Shown in pieces: positions 11,446-23,101 of a DNA stretch of 64,000 nucleotides. Under the pieces are notes generated by a model. The model ran no database searches. It saw only the letters and a list, made by a program, of their open reading frames with translations, and was not told where the DNA came from. Origin of the DNA: Artemia franciscana (Eukaryota; Arthropoda; Branchiopoda; Anostraca; Artemiidae); contig NW_027062665.1 of the NCBI RefSeq assembly GCF_032884065.1, positions 496,001-560,000 of the forward strand. Reading direction: 5' to 3'. The translations under genes and the position numbers were made by a program. Numbering within the stretch: position 1 is the first letter of the stretch; each line of letters opens with the position of its first letter.

Positions 11446-13605
11446 GCTAAGAGCTCATATGGCACTTGTGGCGAGCCAAGAAGAGCTAAGAGCCAAGAGC
11501 TTATATGGTATGAGCTCTAACAAAATTCTAAGAATCAATAGATTGATTTAAAAGGAAAATCAGAGGCTTAATGCCCGACAGGATTTAAAATAAGAGCTCT
11601 GAGTCACGATATTCTTCTAAATATCAAAATTCATTAAGATCCGATCACCCACTCGTAAGTAATAAATACCTTATTTTTTCTAATTTTTCATCTCCATTTA
11701 GCCCCCCAGATGGCCGAATATGGGAAAACGACTTTATCAAGGCAATTTCTGCAGCTCCCTGTCACACCTACCAATTTTCACCGTCCAAGCACGTCCAGAA
11801 GCACCAAACACGCCAAATCACTGAACCCCTCCCACCAACTCCCCCGAAAAGAGCGAATCCAGAACGGTTACGTCAATCACGTATCAATGAAATTTGCTTA
11901 TTCTATCCACCAAGCTTCATCCAGATTCCTCCACTCAAGTGTTTTCCCAAATTTCCCCCTCCAGCTCCCCCCAATGTAAAAAGATCTGATCGGGATTTGA
12001 AATAAGAGTTCTGAGACATGAATTCCTTCTAAAAATTAAATTTCATTAAGATCCGATCACCTATTCGTAAGATAAAAATACCCCAATTTTCACGTTTTCC
12101 AAGAATTCCGGTTTTACCCTCCAACTCCCCCAAATGTCACAGGATCTTGTCAGAATTTAAAATTAAAGCTTTGAAGCACAAGATCCTTCTATATATCAAA
12201 TTTCATTAAGATCTGATCACCGTTTCGTAAGTTACAAATACCTCATTTTTCCAAATTCCCCCCCCCACTCCACCAGAGAGCAGATCCGGTCCGGTTATGT
12301 CTGTCACGTATCTTAGACAGATTTTTATTCTTGCCATCCATTTTCGTTCTGATCATGATTTTTCAGAGTTAACCCCCCCCCCCCAACTACCCCAAAGAGA
12401 GCTTGAAGTATTTCCTAAGATTTCTGCCCCTCCAACTGCCCCTCAATGACGCTGAATCAGGCTGAGATTTAAAATAAGAGATCAGAGTTACGAGGTCCTT
12501 CTAAATATGAAATTTCATAAAAATCTGATCATATCTTCGTAAGTTAAAAATACCTAATTTTTTAATGTTTTAGAAATAAACCTCCCCCCCCCAACTCCGC
12601 CAAAGCGAGCGGATCCGTTCCAATTATGTCAATCATGTATCTAGGACTTGTACTTATTTTCCCTCCAAGTTTCATCCTGATCCCTTCACTCTAAGCGTTT
12701 TACAAAATTTTGGGTACCCCCCCCCAACTCCCGCCAATGTTATCGGGTCCGGTCAAGATTTAAAATAAGAGCTCTGAGACGCAATTTCCTTCCAAAATCA
12801 AATTTTATTACGATCTGATTACTCCTTAAGTTAAAAATACCTCATTTTTAAAAAATTTTCAGAATCAACCCCCCCCCCCACTGCCCCAAACAGAGCGGAT
12901 CCGTTCCGGTTATGGTAATGACGTATCAAGAACTTGTATTTCTTTTCCCACCAAGTTTCATCCCGATCCCTCGACTCTTAGCGTTTCCCAAGATTTTAGC
13001 CCCCCCCCCCCCCGACTACCCCCAATGTCCCCCGATACGGTCTTAATTTAAAATAAGAGCTCTAAGACACGATATGAGACCCCAAAGAGAGCGGATCCGT
13101 TCCGGTTATGTAAATCACGTTTCTGGAACTTATATTTGTTTTCCTACCAAGTTTCATCCCGATCCCTCGGCTCTTAGCGTTTCCCAAGATTTTAGCCCCC
13201 CCCCCTACAACAACAACCCCCGATGTCACCGGATACGGTCGGGAGTTAGAATAAGAGCTGTGAGACACGATATGTTTTGAAACATCAAATTTCAATCAGA
13301 TCCGATCGCTCCTTCGCAAGTTAAAAATACCTCATTTTTCTAATTTTTCAGAATTAACCCTCCCCCCCAACTCCCCCAAAAAACGTGGGTCCGTTCCAGT
13401 TATGTCAATCCCATATCTAGGGCTTGTGCTTATTGTTCCCACCAAGTTTCATCCTGATTCTCCACTCTAAGCGTTTTCCAAGATTTTAGGTTTCATCATT
13501 CCAACTTCCCCCAATGTCACCTGATCTGGTCCAGAATTAAAATAAGAGCTTTGAGACATGATATCTTTCCCAACATCAAATTTCATCAAGATCCGATCAC
13601 CCGTT
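11446..13605 (+). mobile_element. HINE-like C-rich element, long copy lacking the 3' hairpin
   Basis: It starts with the family 5' end (GCTAAGAGCTCATATGGCAC) and contains about seven ATTAAGATCCGATCA-type marks, several of them 286-309 bp apart. This indicates a tandem core of about 290-bp units with local deletions; one unit is cut short near 13070. The 3' unique tail and hairpin seen at 3659 and 9561 are absent, so the copy is 3'-truncated near 13605. Confidence 0.7.
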
Positions 13606-15384
13606 TCAGCTTAATGCTCTAAGCTGTCCTTAGAATGTAGCTGTTACGGACTTGACAGCACGCATCCACATCGCGTGGTTAAATTCAGCAAACCACTCTC
13701 TTCAATGTTCTCTGAAAATTTAATTACAATACCTTTCCCGTCAGTAGCACTAGTAGTGTGTTAATCTGACCAATTAAGTAACATTTGTGGTCCATAAAAT
13801 CGTGGTTGGACGTAGCCTGTATAGGTTACACTTTGCTGTAAATTGTTACTTTTTTTTATCTCAATATGCGGTTGACCTCAAGTCTATGTTAGACTCTTCT
13901 TAGGCGGGCTTTGGATTACTGCAATTGTTCCAAATTTCTTATAGTTTATAAGTATTTCTTTGTTGTTCATTATATTTGGTGGGACAAAGAGTCCCAGTGG
14001 CATATATGTTGTTGTTTTCTATAAAATTAATCATATTTATAACCAGCATCTCAAAAACTTCATTAAAGCTTGCCATCTATGCCCAGTAGGCACGCCTCAT
14101 ATAATTAGTAAGGCAAACCCTAAGGAAATCCTACCCTAGTATTATTCATCTTCAAAACACACCTGGAAAATCGTGAATTACGGTGTTGGTGGAGGTAAAC
14201 GGTCTAATAATTGTTGTAAGTCACTGCTAAATAAATGTCTAAATATATAGAGCTGATCTATGAAAGTGCATAAAGTCTGACAAACATCGAAGTTCACTAC
14301 ATGAGTTTGTAAACAGTCTGGTTTTTTCGTCCTACCATCCAAACCTCTATCCAAAGACCATGCTTTCATTCCATCCACCCAAAGGACCAAATGAAGGGCA
14401 GGTTGTCCCCGAATGGCCTGGGAAGGGGTCTTACGAAGGATTGACAGGTAATTGAAAACCCCTTTTTTCTTTTGTTATTTTTCTTTTTTTTCGATAAATC
14501 GAAAATTCGGAAAAGAGCTGCTAAAATGAAAAAAAAGCTATTCTACCAGAAAAATTGACAGGCCATGAGAAGCGCCATTAACCCCGATTTATTTTGTCAT
14601 ATTCATTTTGGATGGTCAAGGTCAGAGAAGGAAAACTAGAAATTCCTAAAAACAGGAAAGCCATTTTCATTTTCATATTTGTTCGGAGTTTCCTAGAGAA
14701 GAGGGTGGGAGGGGTTAGCATCCCTTGCCGCAACCGGTGGATCTCATTTAAAGATAAATACCTACTTAAGTGAGGGAAATACCTCTAAAACAGATCTTAG
14801 CCAAGAAAAGTCATTTTACGTACCTTGAATTTTTTTTAAATAAAAAAAGCCAATGAGACTAACTGTGTTTCAAGCAATAAGCTGTAGGAAAAATACGAAT
14901 TCAGTACAGGTTGAAGTGTTATAATGAGAAAAAAGTTTAGATAGCTAGGACACGTGCCGTCGATGAAAGATGGCGCATAGTCAAAGATTCCCCTTTTCAG
15001 CCAACCATCCAGGGCGCAACTGCTCCTACTATGATTATTTTTCTTGTCAAATTACTGTCAAATTAGTTGACAAATACTTTCAACTTAAACAAGGTAGTCG
15101 TGTTGCACCATAAAAAAAAACAAATAAAAACTTGAGAGAGTGGCGTATAAAACACAACTACTCAAACCAAATTGACCGTTTTAGACCACGCAATCGCTAG
15201 TAAAAGAGTGTTTGTCTAATCTAATTTCTGAATGATATCTTCCCTTGTTTTGACTTGGCTGTTGTTACAGTCATTGGCACAAGTGTATTATCCAGAACCC
15301 CCTTAAAAAGTTTGATCTGATCAGTCTTCGTAAAACTGAATTTGTCTGTCTGCATTCGCAAACAATAAGCTTAGGCACATTAAT
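13606..15384. other. Unassigned sequence with one weak coding candidate
   Basis: No repeat family shared elsewhere in the window was recognised here, apart from simple A- and T-runs. On the - strand, 14178-14440 is open and reads LHLVLWVDGMKAWSLD, then a TFIDQLYIFRHLFSS segment, ending LPPPTP before a stop. The peptide is protein-like, but there is no convincing acceptor upstream (purine-rich instead) and no known family. It is recorded as a possible terminal exon only. Confidence 0.25.
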
Positions 15385-15754
15385 GTAAACTACTAGGTAG
15401 GTCTATTTTATTTACATATATTTAATATATAGAGTTGATATATTGGTTAGGCTAGGTTAGGTATTCAATTTAATGCGCTGTGGGAATTATACATAAAAGA
15501 ATTATGCTTTAATTTTCTTAATTATGCTTTTTAATTTTCGGTACTCGGGTGTTATAGCGGCACCACCAAATAAGTAAATTTAGGTTAATCCTAATGGAAT
15601 ATACCGAAATATGATGAAAATATTATACTTTCGTTACAAAATTATAGAAATTACAACAGAGAATGGAAAGCAGGCCACCCGGAACGTATCATATTAAATA
15701 CCTAAGCTCTATATATTAAACATTTAATTAAAATATACCTGCATAGTAGTTTAT
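15385..15754. mobile_element. MITE, family E, copy 1 (about 370 bp)
   Basis: The ends are inverted repeats of about 50 bp. The left arm starts GTAAACTACTAGGTAGGT and the reverse complement of the right arm starts ATAAACTACTATGCAGGT; both arms run to TTTAATATATAGAG. The inner arm carries a GGTTAGGCTAGGTTAGG phrase. The same arm type occurs in the MITE at 53498-53909. There is no coding capacity. A clear target-site duplication was not established. Confidence 0.65.
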
Positions 15755-15758
15755 CTCG

Positions 15759-16815
15759 TTTCCATTGCAACCGAACCACCTTGTAACTGAACCCAAAGGA
15801 ACTGAGCGCCCGTGCAACTGAACTCCCCTTGCAACTAAACTCCCCTTGTAACTAAACTCCCCTTGCAACTAAACTCCCGTTGCAACTAAACTTCCCTTGC
15901 AACTAAACTCCCCTTGCAACTAAACTCCCCTTGCAACTAAACTCCCCTTGCAACTAAACTCTCCTTGCAACTAAACTTCCCTTGCAAATAAACTTCTCTT
16001 GCAGCTAAACTCCCCTTGCAAATAAACTCCTCTTGCAACTAAACTCTCCTTGCAACTAAACTCCCCTTGCAACTAAACTCCCCTTGCAACTAAACTCCCC
16101 TTGCAACTAAACTCTCCTTGAAACTAAACTCCCATTGCAACTAAACTCCCGTTGCAACTAAACTCCCCTTGCAACTAAACTCCCCTTGCAACTAAATTCT
16201 CCTTGCAACTAAACTTCCCTTGCAAATAAACTTCCCTTGCAGCTAAACTCCCCTTGCAAATAAACTCCTCTTGCAACTAAACTCTCCTTGCAACAAAACT
16301 TCCCTTGTAAATAAACTTCTCTTGCAGCTAAACTCTCCTTGCAGCTAAACTCTCCTTGCAACGAAACTCTCCTTGCAACTAAACTCCCCTTAAAACTAAA
16401 CTCTCCTTGCAACTAAACTCCCCTTGCAACTGAACTCCCCTTGCAACTGAACCCCCTTGCAACTGAACCCAACTGAACCCCTTGCAACTGGACCCCCTTG
16501 CAGCTGGACCCCCTTGAAACTGACCCCCCTTACAATTGAACCCCTTGCAACTGAACCCCCTTGCACCTGAACCCTTATAACTGAACCACCTTACAACTGA
16601 ACCACCATCCATCTGAACACCCGTGTAACTGAACCATCGTGCAATTGAGCCCTCTTTAACTTAACCCTTGTGCAACTGAGCCCTGTCTAACTGAACCCTC
16701 GTGCAATTCAACCCCCGGTCAACTTAACCCTGTTTAACAGAACCCTCGTGTAACTGAACCCTCTATAACTCTACTACCGTGGAAATGAACCCTCGTGTAA
16801 CTGAACAACCGTACT
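15759..16815. repeat. 17-bp minisatellite array, about 60 units
   Basis: The unit is CTCCCCTTGCAACTAAA and variants. The outer units have the form ACTGAACCC and the central ones ACTAAACTC, so homogenisation centred on the middle. A block of variant units near 15964 recurs near 16202, a 238-bp spacing equal to 14 units, which indicates a higher-order repeat. Because 17 is not a multiple of 3, translation gives a 17-residue periodic peptide in every frame; the - strand frames at 16209-16612 are this artefact. A reverse-oriented relative lies at 43030-43335. Confidence 0.9.
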
Positions 16816-17540
16816 CAGTTTTTTCTGTATTCTACAAGTTTGAGGCAGTATCGTTGGGTAAAACACAAGTTACAATCTTTACACTTTCAACCTTATTAGA
16901 ATTGTTTTTTTTTAAGTCATGATGATTCATGCCTGCCAAGATGATTCATAAGAAAAGCTGTTTTCTTGTCACAAAAACAAAGAAAATCCGCCGCTACAAA
17001 CCATTAAAGCCAGATAAATTTCTCCTTTTTTATATCCTTTAATGGGGTTCCTTTCAACCTTTCAGTCTCTACGGGTCTAGGACTTTACGGACCCCCGGAC
17101 AATGTCCTCCGCGGAAAATACTCCCCCTCTCCCGATAAATACTCTCCTACCGAAAATAACCGCCCGTGAAAAATACGTTCCAAGAAAATACTCCTCCCCC
17201 CCCCCGGCGGATGGTTGGTTTCCAATCACTTTTGCTAAGAAAAAAAAAAACTAAAACTATCAATTTCCGGTCAAACGAGCATCCTCCGAAGTTAATACGA
17301 CCTTGAGGCAGAGGTGGGGATGGGGAAGGGCAGTTCCCCTCTTATACAGAATACATTCTGCTCATAGGTTTAATGTTACTGTTTACTTTCATTATAACAG
17401 CGTAGACTAGAAATATTCTCAGAAATCAAGGATTAACCATAAGTTCCACATTTTTGATGTGTTTTTTAAAGTTTTAACCCTTCCCCGGATAAAATAACCC
17501 CCCAAACAAAAGTCCTGAATACAGTCCTCAAGATTCCACA
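16816..17540 (+). repeat. Unique flank of the minisatellite repeat
   Basis: Sequence next to the array matches, in reverse complement, 43029 down to about 42390 beside the second array. Shared landmarks are the stretch after ACCGTACTCAGTTTTT, a CAACCTTRTTRGAATTG phrase, and a later stretch around ACAGAATACATTCTG and GCGTAGAC. The array and flank therefore moved together as one repeat of over 1.5 kb. Confidence 0.65.
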
Positions 17541-17860
17541 TCAATTTATACCTCCACAGTCTTCTTGTTTCATTCTTAGAACTAAACCTGTATTTATCTT
17601 AAGGCTCAATGAGAGTTTTGATGCATTGGTATTAAAATGCGCCCTTTGAAAAACTTTCGTAGCTGTAAAGAGAATTCAAATATTACAGAATGATAATAAA
17701 CCATTAAGCTAAGTTCGCTTAAGGCTCAAGCACCAAGATTTCCCCCTCCACTACCAATACCCCCGACATTACCCATCCATAATACGTACATCATTCAACA
17801 TGGGAGAGACTGCACTGTCCATGTAAAAATTCACGAACAAGATACACCCAGGTACATTAA
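17541..17860. other. Short unassigned interval
   Basis: Nothing recognisable apart from a poly-A run near its right end. Confidence 0.4.
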
Positions 17861-18190
17861 ATTAAAAAAAAAAAAAAAAATCAAACTGAAAATACGGAGT
17901 AGCATAAAACCTTAAAACGAACAGAAGCTATTCTGTATATTAATAGGGTTGCCCCCTCCTCAATGCCACGCTTTTTATGCTAAAGTTTGACTTTTTGTTC
18001 CAATTATCTAAGAATGACTTTTTTTTTTACAATAATAACATTTTTAAAAGTTCTAAGAAATTTTAGCGTAAAGTGCATTAAAATAAGACAACCCCCTTTA
18101 TATATATAATAATGTCTGTTTGTCTAAGTATAAATATCGCTCCTTAATTTCAGTTGAAAAGACATGGTATTTTTATTTAATTTCTGATCG
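17861..18190. mobile_element. Family A terminal hairpin module, diverged solo copy
   Basis: The mirror arms of the family A palindromic module are both present. The left arm runs ACCTTAAAACGAACAGAAG to a TTTATGCTAAAG phrase. The right arm has TTTAGCGTAAAG and later TCGCTCCTTAATTTCAGTTG. Substitutions are many and the loop is longer than in the 28.2-kb copy. No other family A sequence adjoins it. Confidence 0.65.
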
Positions 18191-18807
18191 TTATTCAAAT
18201 AATGCCAGGAAACAACACACCATCTCCATGGAACCTGATATCTCAAAATTTGGTCGGACAACATTGGGGAAAAAGAGGGCGTGGGAGGGGGGTTACTTAT
18301 TTTTACTATTCAATAGACATGATAAAACTTTTTGTAATATCGCCTATAGAGGAATCAGTACTAAAAACCTGTTTGCATTTGTTTTTCGGGGATATTTTTT
18401 TAGTTGTCAGGTTAAATTCCAACTTATTTGTTAATTGCTATTCCACACATGTATGTCTAAAAAAATAAGTGCATATTTTGCTTTACAGCCCTGTTGAGAC
18501 AGCGTAATCCTGAAATATCATTTCGATAGCCTAAACAAGTTAAGATTTTAAATTGCCCCTCCTTGTTATTACGAAATGAAGATTTCCGTCTCTCAGTTGG
18601 CTTTTGTGGCAATACGGACAGATTCCTTTGATAAACTTAAATTTAATTAAATACTTTTTGGCGGTATGCGACATTAGTAAAATCTAACAGAGACCGCACA
18701 AAGTGACTAAAACCTTGTTTCAAACTTATTTGCAAAAAGAAACAGTCTTAAAAATAATAATAATAAAAAAGAAACACAAATACAAGAAAAACGTTTTCTT
18801 ATTTTAG

Positions 18808-19055
18808 ACAAGTGAAATTGCTAAACCAGAACTGCGAGGAGCTGTTTCAGGCCTTCATTCTGTTGCTCTTGCGCTCGGAGTCCTTGTCTGCTACGTCATT
18901 GGGGAATTTGTGGACTGGAGGGTTCTAACCCTTTGTCAGCTTGTATATCCAATTGCATATTTGTCAATGTAGTTTCATCCTGAATTTCCTGTTTGGCTAT
19001 TGAAGAAAGGGAGGGTGGATGATGCCCAAAAAGCCCTGAAAAGGCTCCGTGGACA
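18808..19055 (+). pseudogene. Exon of a Tret1/SLC2-like sugar transporter with an in-frame stop
   Basis: An acceptor (TTCTTATTTTAG) at 18806/18807 opens a frame reading EIAKPELRGAVSGLHSVALA, a hydrophobic segment LGVLVCYVIGEFVDWRVL, then a second one ending AYLSM. After a TAG at 18970-18972 the frame resumes FHPEFPVWLLKKGRVDDAQKAL and KRLRG. A donor GTAGGT begins at 19056. Order and content match the TM4-TM6 and loop region of MFS sugar transporters: the R-G of the ExxxxxxRG motif, W-R, and the PESPxWL motif, here degenerate as PEFPVWL. In the family the product carries trehalose or glucose across the plasma membrane. The stop and the loss of the PESP serine argue for a pseudogene or retained fragment. 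Other exons were not found within several kb. Confidence 0.75.
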
Positions 19056-20518
19056 GTAGGTTTTGAATTTTGATATTTGTGTAATTTTTTGTGCTCTAAA
19101 GACTAAAATACTACCACAAAACAGCTCAAATTACCAAAAATTACATGAGTGAGTTTATTTCTCTGGAATCAATGATAAAAACAATAATAATATTGATAAA
19201 AGAAAAAGTAACCAGTTTTTCCTAGCTCCATGTCCTTAGGCTCAATTTTGAGGAATTAAAAAGATTAATTATAATACAATTAAAGGTAATTCGGCATAAG
19301 AAATTAAAAAGATTAACCCTCTTTTTCTAGCACTGTGTTTTTCTATAATGATTTTTTTGCTGTTAAACTTTTCAGTCTTGAGAAAAACATTGAAAAATAA
19401 AGCAAGAAAAACAAAAGGAAACAAAAATGAAACTTAAAATAAAAAGAACCTTCAACTACATTCTTCTTTCATCAGACTATGAGAATTTGAATAAAGTAGA
19501 GGTGGAGGAAGAGTATGTGCAGGTTTGCAAAATCAGATTATCAAAAAAATAATTTCATATTTTGAAATTTATGATAATAAAGATTTCGAGCAAAAAATAT
19601 GAAGGTCTTCGATCGAGGTTGGAAGAAGTGATTAGAAAAGGTTTAAAGTAGTTGGGACCCTGATAAGTTAATACTGATGCTTTGAATAAAGTTTAATGGT
19701 TGAGGAGATATGTATATTAATGCAGATACAGAAGGCTGAAACGCAAAGTTGGCAGAAACACAAAGATGATAAAGAACATCAATTACATTCTTTTTTTCTC
19801 AAGACACCATAGGAATATAAGTGCAGTTGACACCATGGTTGAACCTAACAAAATATACCCGACTCTTTTATTACTTTGTTACTTTGTTTAATTTTCTTAA
19901 ATATTTCAATCTAAATGTTACAAATGTGGTTACTTTTATTAGCATATATAATTAAATAAAATAAAGATCCCAAGCCGACACTCTTGGATGGAGTTACCCT
20001 CTCATGACGTCCGTCTTGAAAAAAAAGGTATGTGAAACATCAGAGCAAAGAGGTTTCATTACCCTGACGGAGTGTTCAAACATTTAAATAGCATAAGCAA
20101 AATTCAAAAATTAATCAAATAAGATAATCATCACCTTATCAGGTAATGATAAGATAATCATTACCTGACGCATGATATCAGCAAATTTGTTACCGCAAAA
20201 AAACACTAAATAGTAAATAAATAGCTAGCTTGTCGGTAAATTTACCTGCTTATCCCTTTCAAAAGTATTCGGTTAATGAAACCTACAGAAATTAATTAAA
20301 TTTCTTCATAAGTGCTATAAACAAAACTTACAAATTTGGGTCGAATAGACTAGACAAAAATCGACTACCTTTCTTTTGTCTTGAAAGAGTCTAAAAAAAA
20401 TGTAAGTAATGCAAAAGAAAAGGTAAATTAGTGACGATGATGCTATTTATACATCTACCAAAGGGGTTGTTTAATCCCTACCAAGCTTGAAGGGAAACAA
20501 AACTGAGTATCTTAAGTC
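19056..20518. other. Unassigned A+T-rich interval
   Basis: No further transporter exon or repeat could be recognised. A perfect short hairpin (CAGGTAATGAT, 6-nt loop, ATCATTACCTG) lies near 20139-20166. Confidence 0.4.
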
Positions 20519-21780
20519 GAACAGTTCGTGGTAACGAACTGTAGTAAGGAGCGATCCGGCTGAATAGTAACCAAAGCTCTAAAATACGGAATTTTGATGC
20601 CAATAGTTACATCAAAAGAATCGTATTTTAATGCTTATTTTAAATATATAAGTTTCATCAAGTTTAGTTTTACTCATCAAAAATTACGAGCCTGAGAAAA
20701 TTTGCCTTATTTTAGAAAAAAGGGTGAAACACGCCCTAAAAGTCATAGAATCTTAGTCAAAATAACACCACCAGATTCAACGTGTCAAAGAACCTTGCTG
20801 TAGAAGTTTCAAGCTCCCATCTACAAAATATAGAATTTTGTATTTTTTGCCAGAAGACAGATCAAGGATGCGTGTTTATTTGTTTTTTTGTTGTTGTTTT
20901 TTTAAGTGACCAAAAAAATTTGAGGGAACCTAAGCCACCTCTCACGCACATTTTTACCCAAAGTTACCAGATCAAAATTTTGAGATAGCCATTCTGTTCA
21001 AATTAGTCGAAAACCTAAAAACTATGTCTTGGCGGATGACTTAATCCCCCAGAGTCCCTGGGGGAGGGGCTGCAAGTTACGAACTTTGACCATTGTTCAC
21101 ATATAGTAATGGTTATTATGAAGCGTACAGACGTTTTCAGGGTGGGCTTTTACGCGTTGGGGTATGTGTATGTTGAGGGGAGGGGTTTATGTGGGAGGAC
21201 CTTTCCATGAAGGAATTTATCATGAGGGAAGAGAATATCCATGAAGGTGGTGCAGAATTTTCTAGTATTATTTAAAAAAAAACAATGAGAAAACAAATAC
21301 ATTTTTTTTCAACTAGAATGAGCAGCATTAAAACTTAAAACGAACATAAAATATTACGTATAGAAGGGGATTCGGTTCCTCCACAATACCTTTCTCTTTA
21401 CACTAAAGTATTTTTAGTAGTTTCAATTATTTATTCTACGACCTTTGTGATTCGGGGGTCATTCTTAAAGATTCGGGGCAAAATTCAAGCTTTAGTGTAA
21501 AGAGCTATATATTGACGAAATTTAAATTTTGTTTTGTTTATTCATGTGCGTTGAGCCAAAATCAAAGAATTAATTCAAAACCTTTCCAAAATTAAATAAA
21601 AAAACAAGTATTTTTAACTGCAAGTAAGGAGCGACATTAAAACTTAAAACGAACAAAAATTATTCCGTATATGAAAGGGGTTGTCCCCTCCTCAACGGGT
21701 CGCTCTTTACGCTAAAGTATTTTTATTGCCTTTAAAAGTGGAGTTGTGACAGAGTCAAACTTTAGCGTAAATGATCAAAC
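20519..21780 (+). mobile_element. Family A foldback repeat, copy with internal deletion
   Basis: It starts with the family A 5' palindrome ACAGTTCGTGGTAACGAACTG. It then runs through AGTAAGGAGCGATCCGGC, the GTGACCAAAAAAATT-type middle and hairpin module 1 near 21320-21510. After a deletion between the modules it continues through the GCGTTGAGCCAAAATC segment into the left half of hairpin module 2 (21625-21775). There is no protein-coding capacity. Confidence 0.8.
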
Positions 21781-22439
21781 CATAGTCGGGTGAATATATC
21801 AAGTATTATTTAATATATTATAGGCACTCTGACAGTCAGATTTATTTTCTATATTTTACTTCTATATTTATATTTACTTCTACTTCTATATTTTCTTTTG
21901 CTGTTTTTGCTTTATCTGTACCACCTAAAGCACCCTACGGTCAAAATTGTTATATTAGTCATTGCACTTAAAGAAACGTTTGATTTATACCTTAAAGTTC
22001 CTTTCTGAATAAATTGTCTAAATGAGTGTTTCCTGTTTGTATAGCTTGAGAAGGTAGTAGTAGTTCTTTGACAACCAGATGTATTTTTAGAATAATCTAA
22101 TAGTATGTGCTTACAAAAGCTGTACAGTATTGCTAGATATATTTATGGTAAAGAAAGAATGTTGAATATGTGCTTCAGAAGGGTAAAATTGGCGGAAAAT
22201 AACCATTTAGTTTTCACAATTGTACATTTTTTAGGTCTAGCTTTATTCATATAGGAAAATATTTCCAGTCATTTTTTCTTAACTAGCTCAATAATTCTCA
22301 AGTTTTATCCAGATTGATAGGACACACTTTTATTAGTTTAATTATAAGATACAATTAAAGCATGAAATATTGAATAGTTGTCAAGCATGGTATTGAATTA
22401 CTTTTCCTGGATTTTTATGAAGGGAATTTTTCCTTCTTT
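21781..22439. other. Unassigned A+T-rich interval
   Basis: No gene or shared repeat recognised. Confidence 0.4.
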
Positions 22440-23066
22440 TTTTTTAATTTTGAAAAATTAGAAAAAATAAGGCATTTTTGACTTACGAACGGGTGATTGG
22501 ATCTCAATGAAATTTGATATTTAGAAGGATATCGTGTCTCAGAGCTTTTATTTCAAATGCCAACCGGATCTGGTGACATTTGGGGGGGAGTTGGGAGGGG
22601 GAAACCTAAAATCTTGGAAAACACGAATAGGTGATTGGATCTTAATGAAATTTGATATTTAGAAGGAGTTCATGTCTCAGAGCTCTTTCAAATCCCGACT
22701 AGATCTTTTGATATTGGGGGGAGTTGGAGAGGGAAATCTTGGAAAACACTTGGAGTGGAGGAATCGGGATGAAGCTTGGTGGATAGAATAATCAAATGTC
22801 CTTGATACGTTATTGACGTAACCGTACCGGATTCGCTCTCTTCGGGGGAGTTGGGGGGAGGGGTTTAGTGATTTGGCGAGTTTGGTGCTTCTGGACGTGC
22901 TTGGACGATGAAAATTGGTAGGCGTGTCAGGGAGCTGCTCAAATTGACTTGATAATGTCGTTTTCCCAGATTCGACCATCTGCGAGTAATTAAAAAAAAT
23001 TGAAAAAAAAGTGGAGGAATCGGGATGAAGCCTGGTGGATAGAATAAGCAAATGTCCTTAATACGT
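22440..23066 (-). mobile_element. HINE-like C-rich element fragment, reverse orientation
   Basis: The reverse complement carries the family core: GTCGAATCTGGGAAAACGAC, CACGCCTACCAATTTTCAT-type, poly-C and ATTAAGATCCRATCA blocks. Neither family terminus is present. It ends abruptly about 35 bp before the hAT frame at 23102, so its insertion or a deletion probably removed the N-terminal part of that gene. Confidence 0.7.
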
Positions 23067-23101
23067 GATCGTTTCTTGAATCGTTTCTTGTTATATTCCA
23101 A

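Noticed and set aside
16209..16612. Open frames encoding a periodic QGEFSCKGSL-type peptide (also 43104-43390)
   Set aside because: The periodicity is that of the 17-bp minisatellite translated through all three frames; there is no start, splice or domain support.
15759..16815. Regular short repeats that superficially suggest a CRISPR array
   Set aside because: Units are contiguous 17-mers without unique spacers, in eukaryotic DNA.
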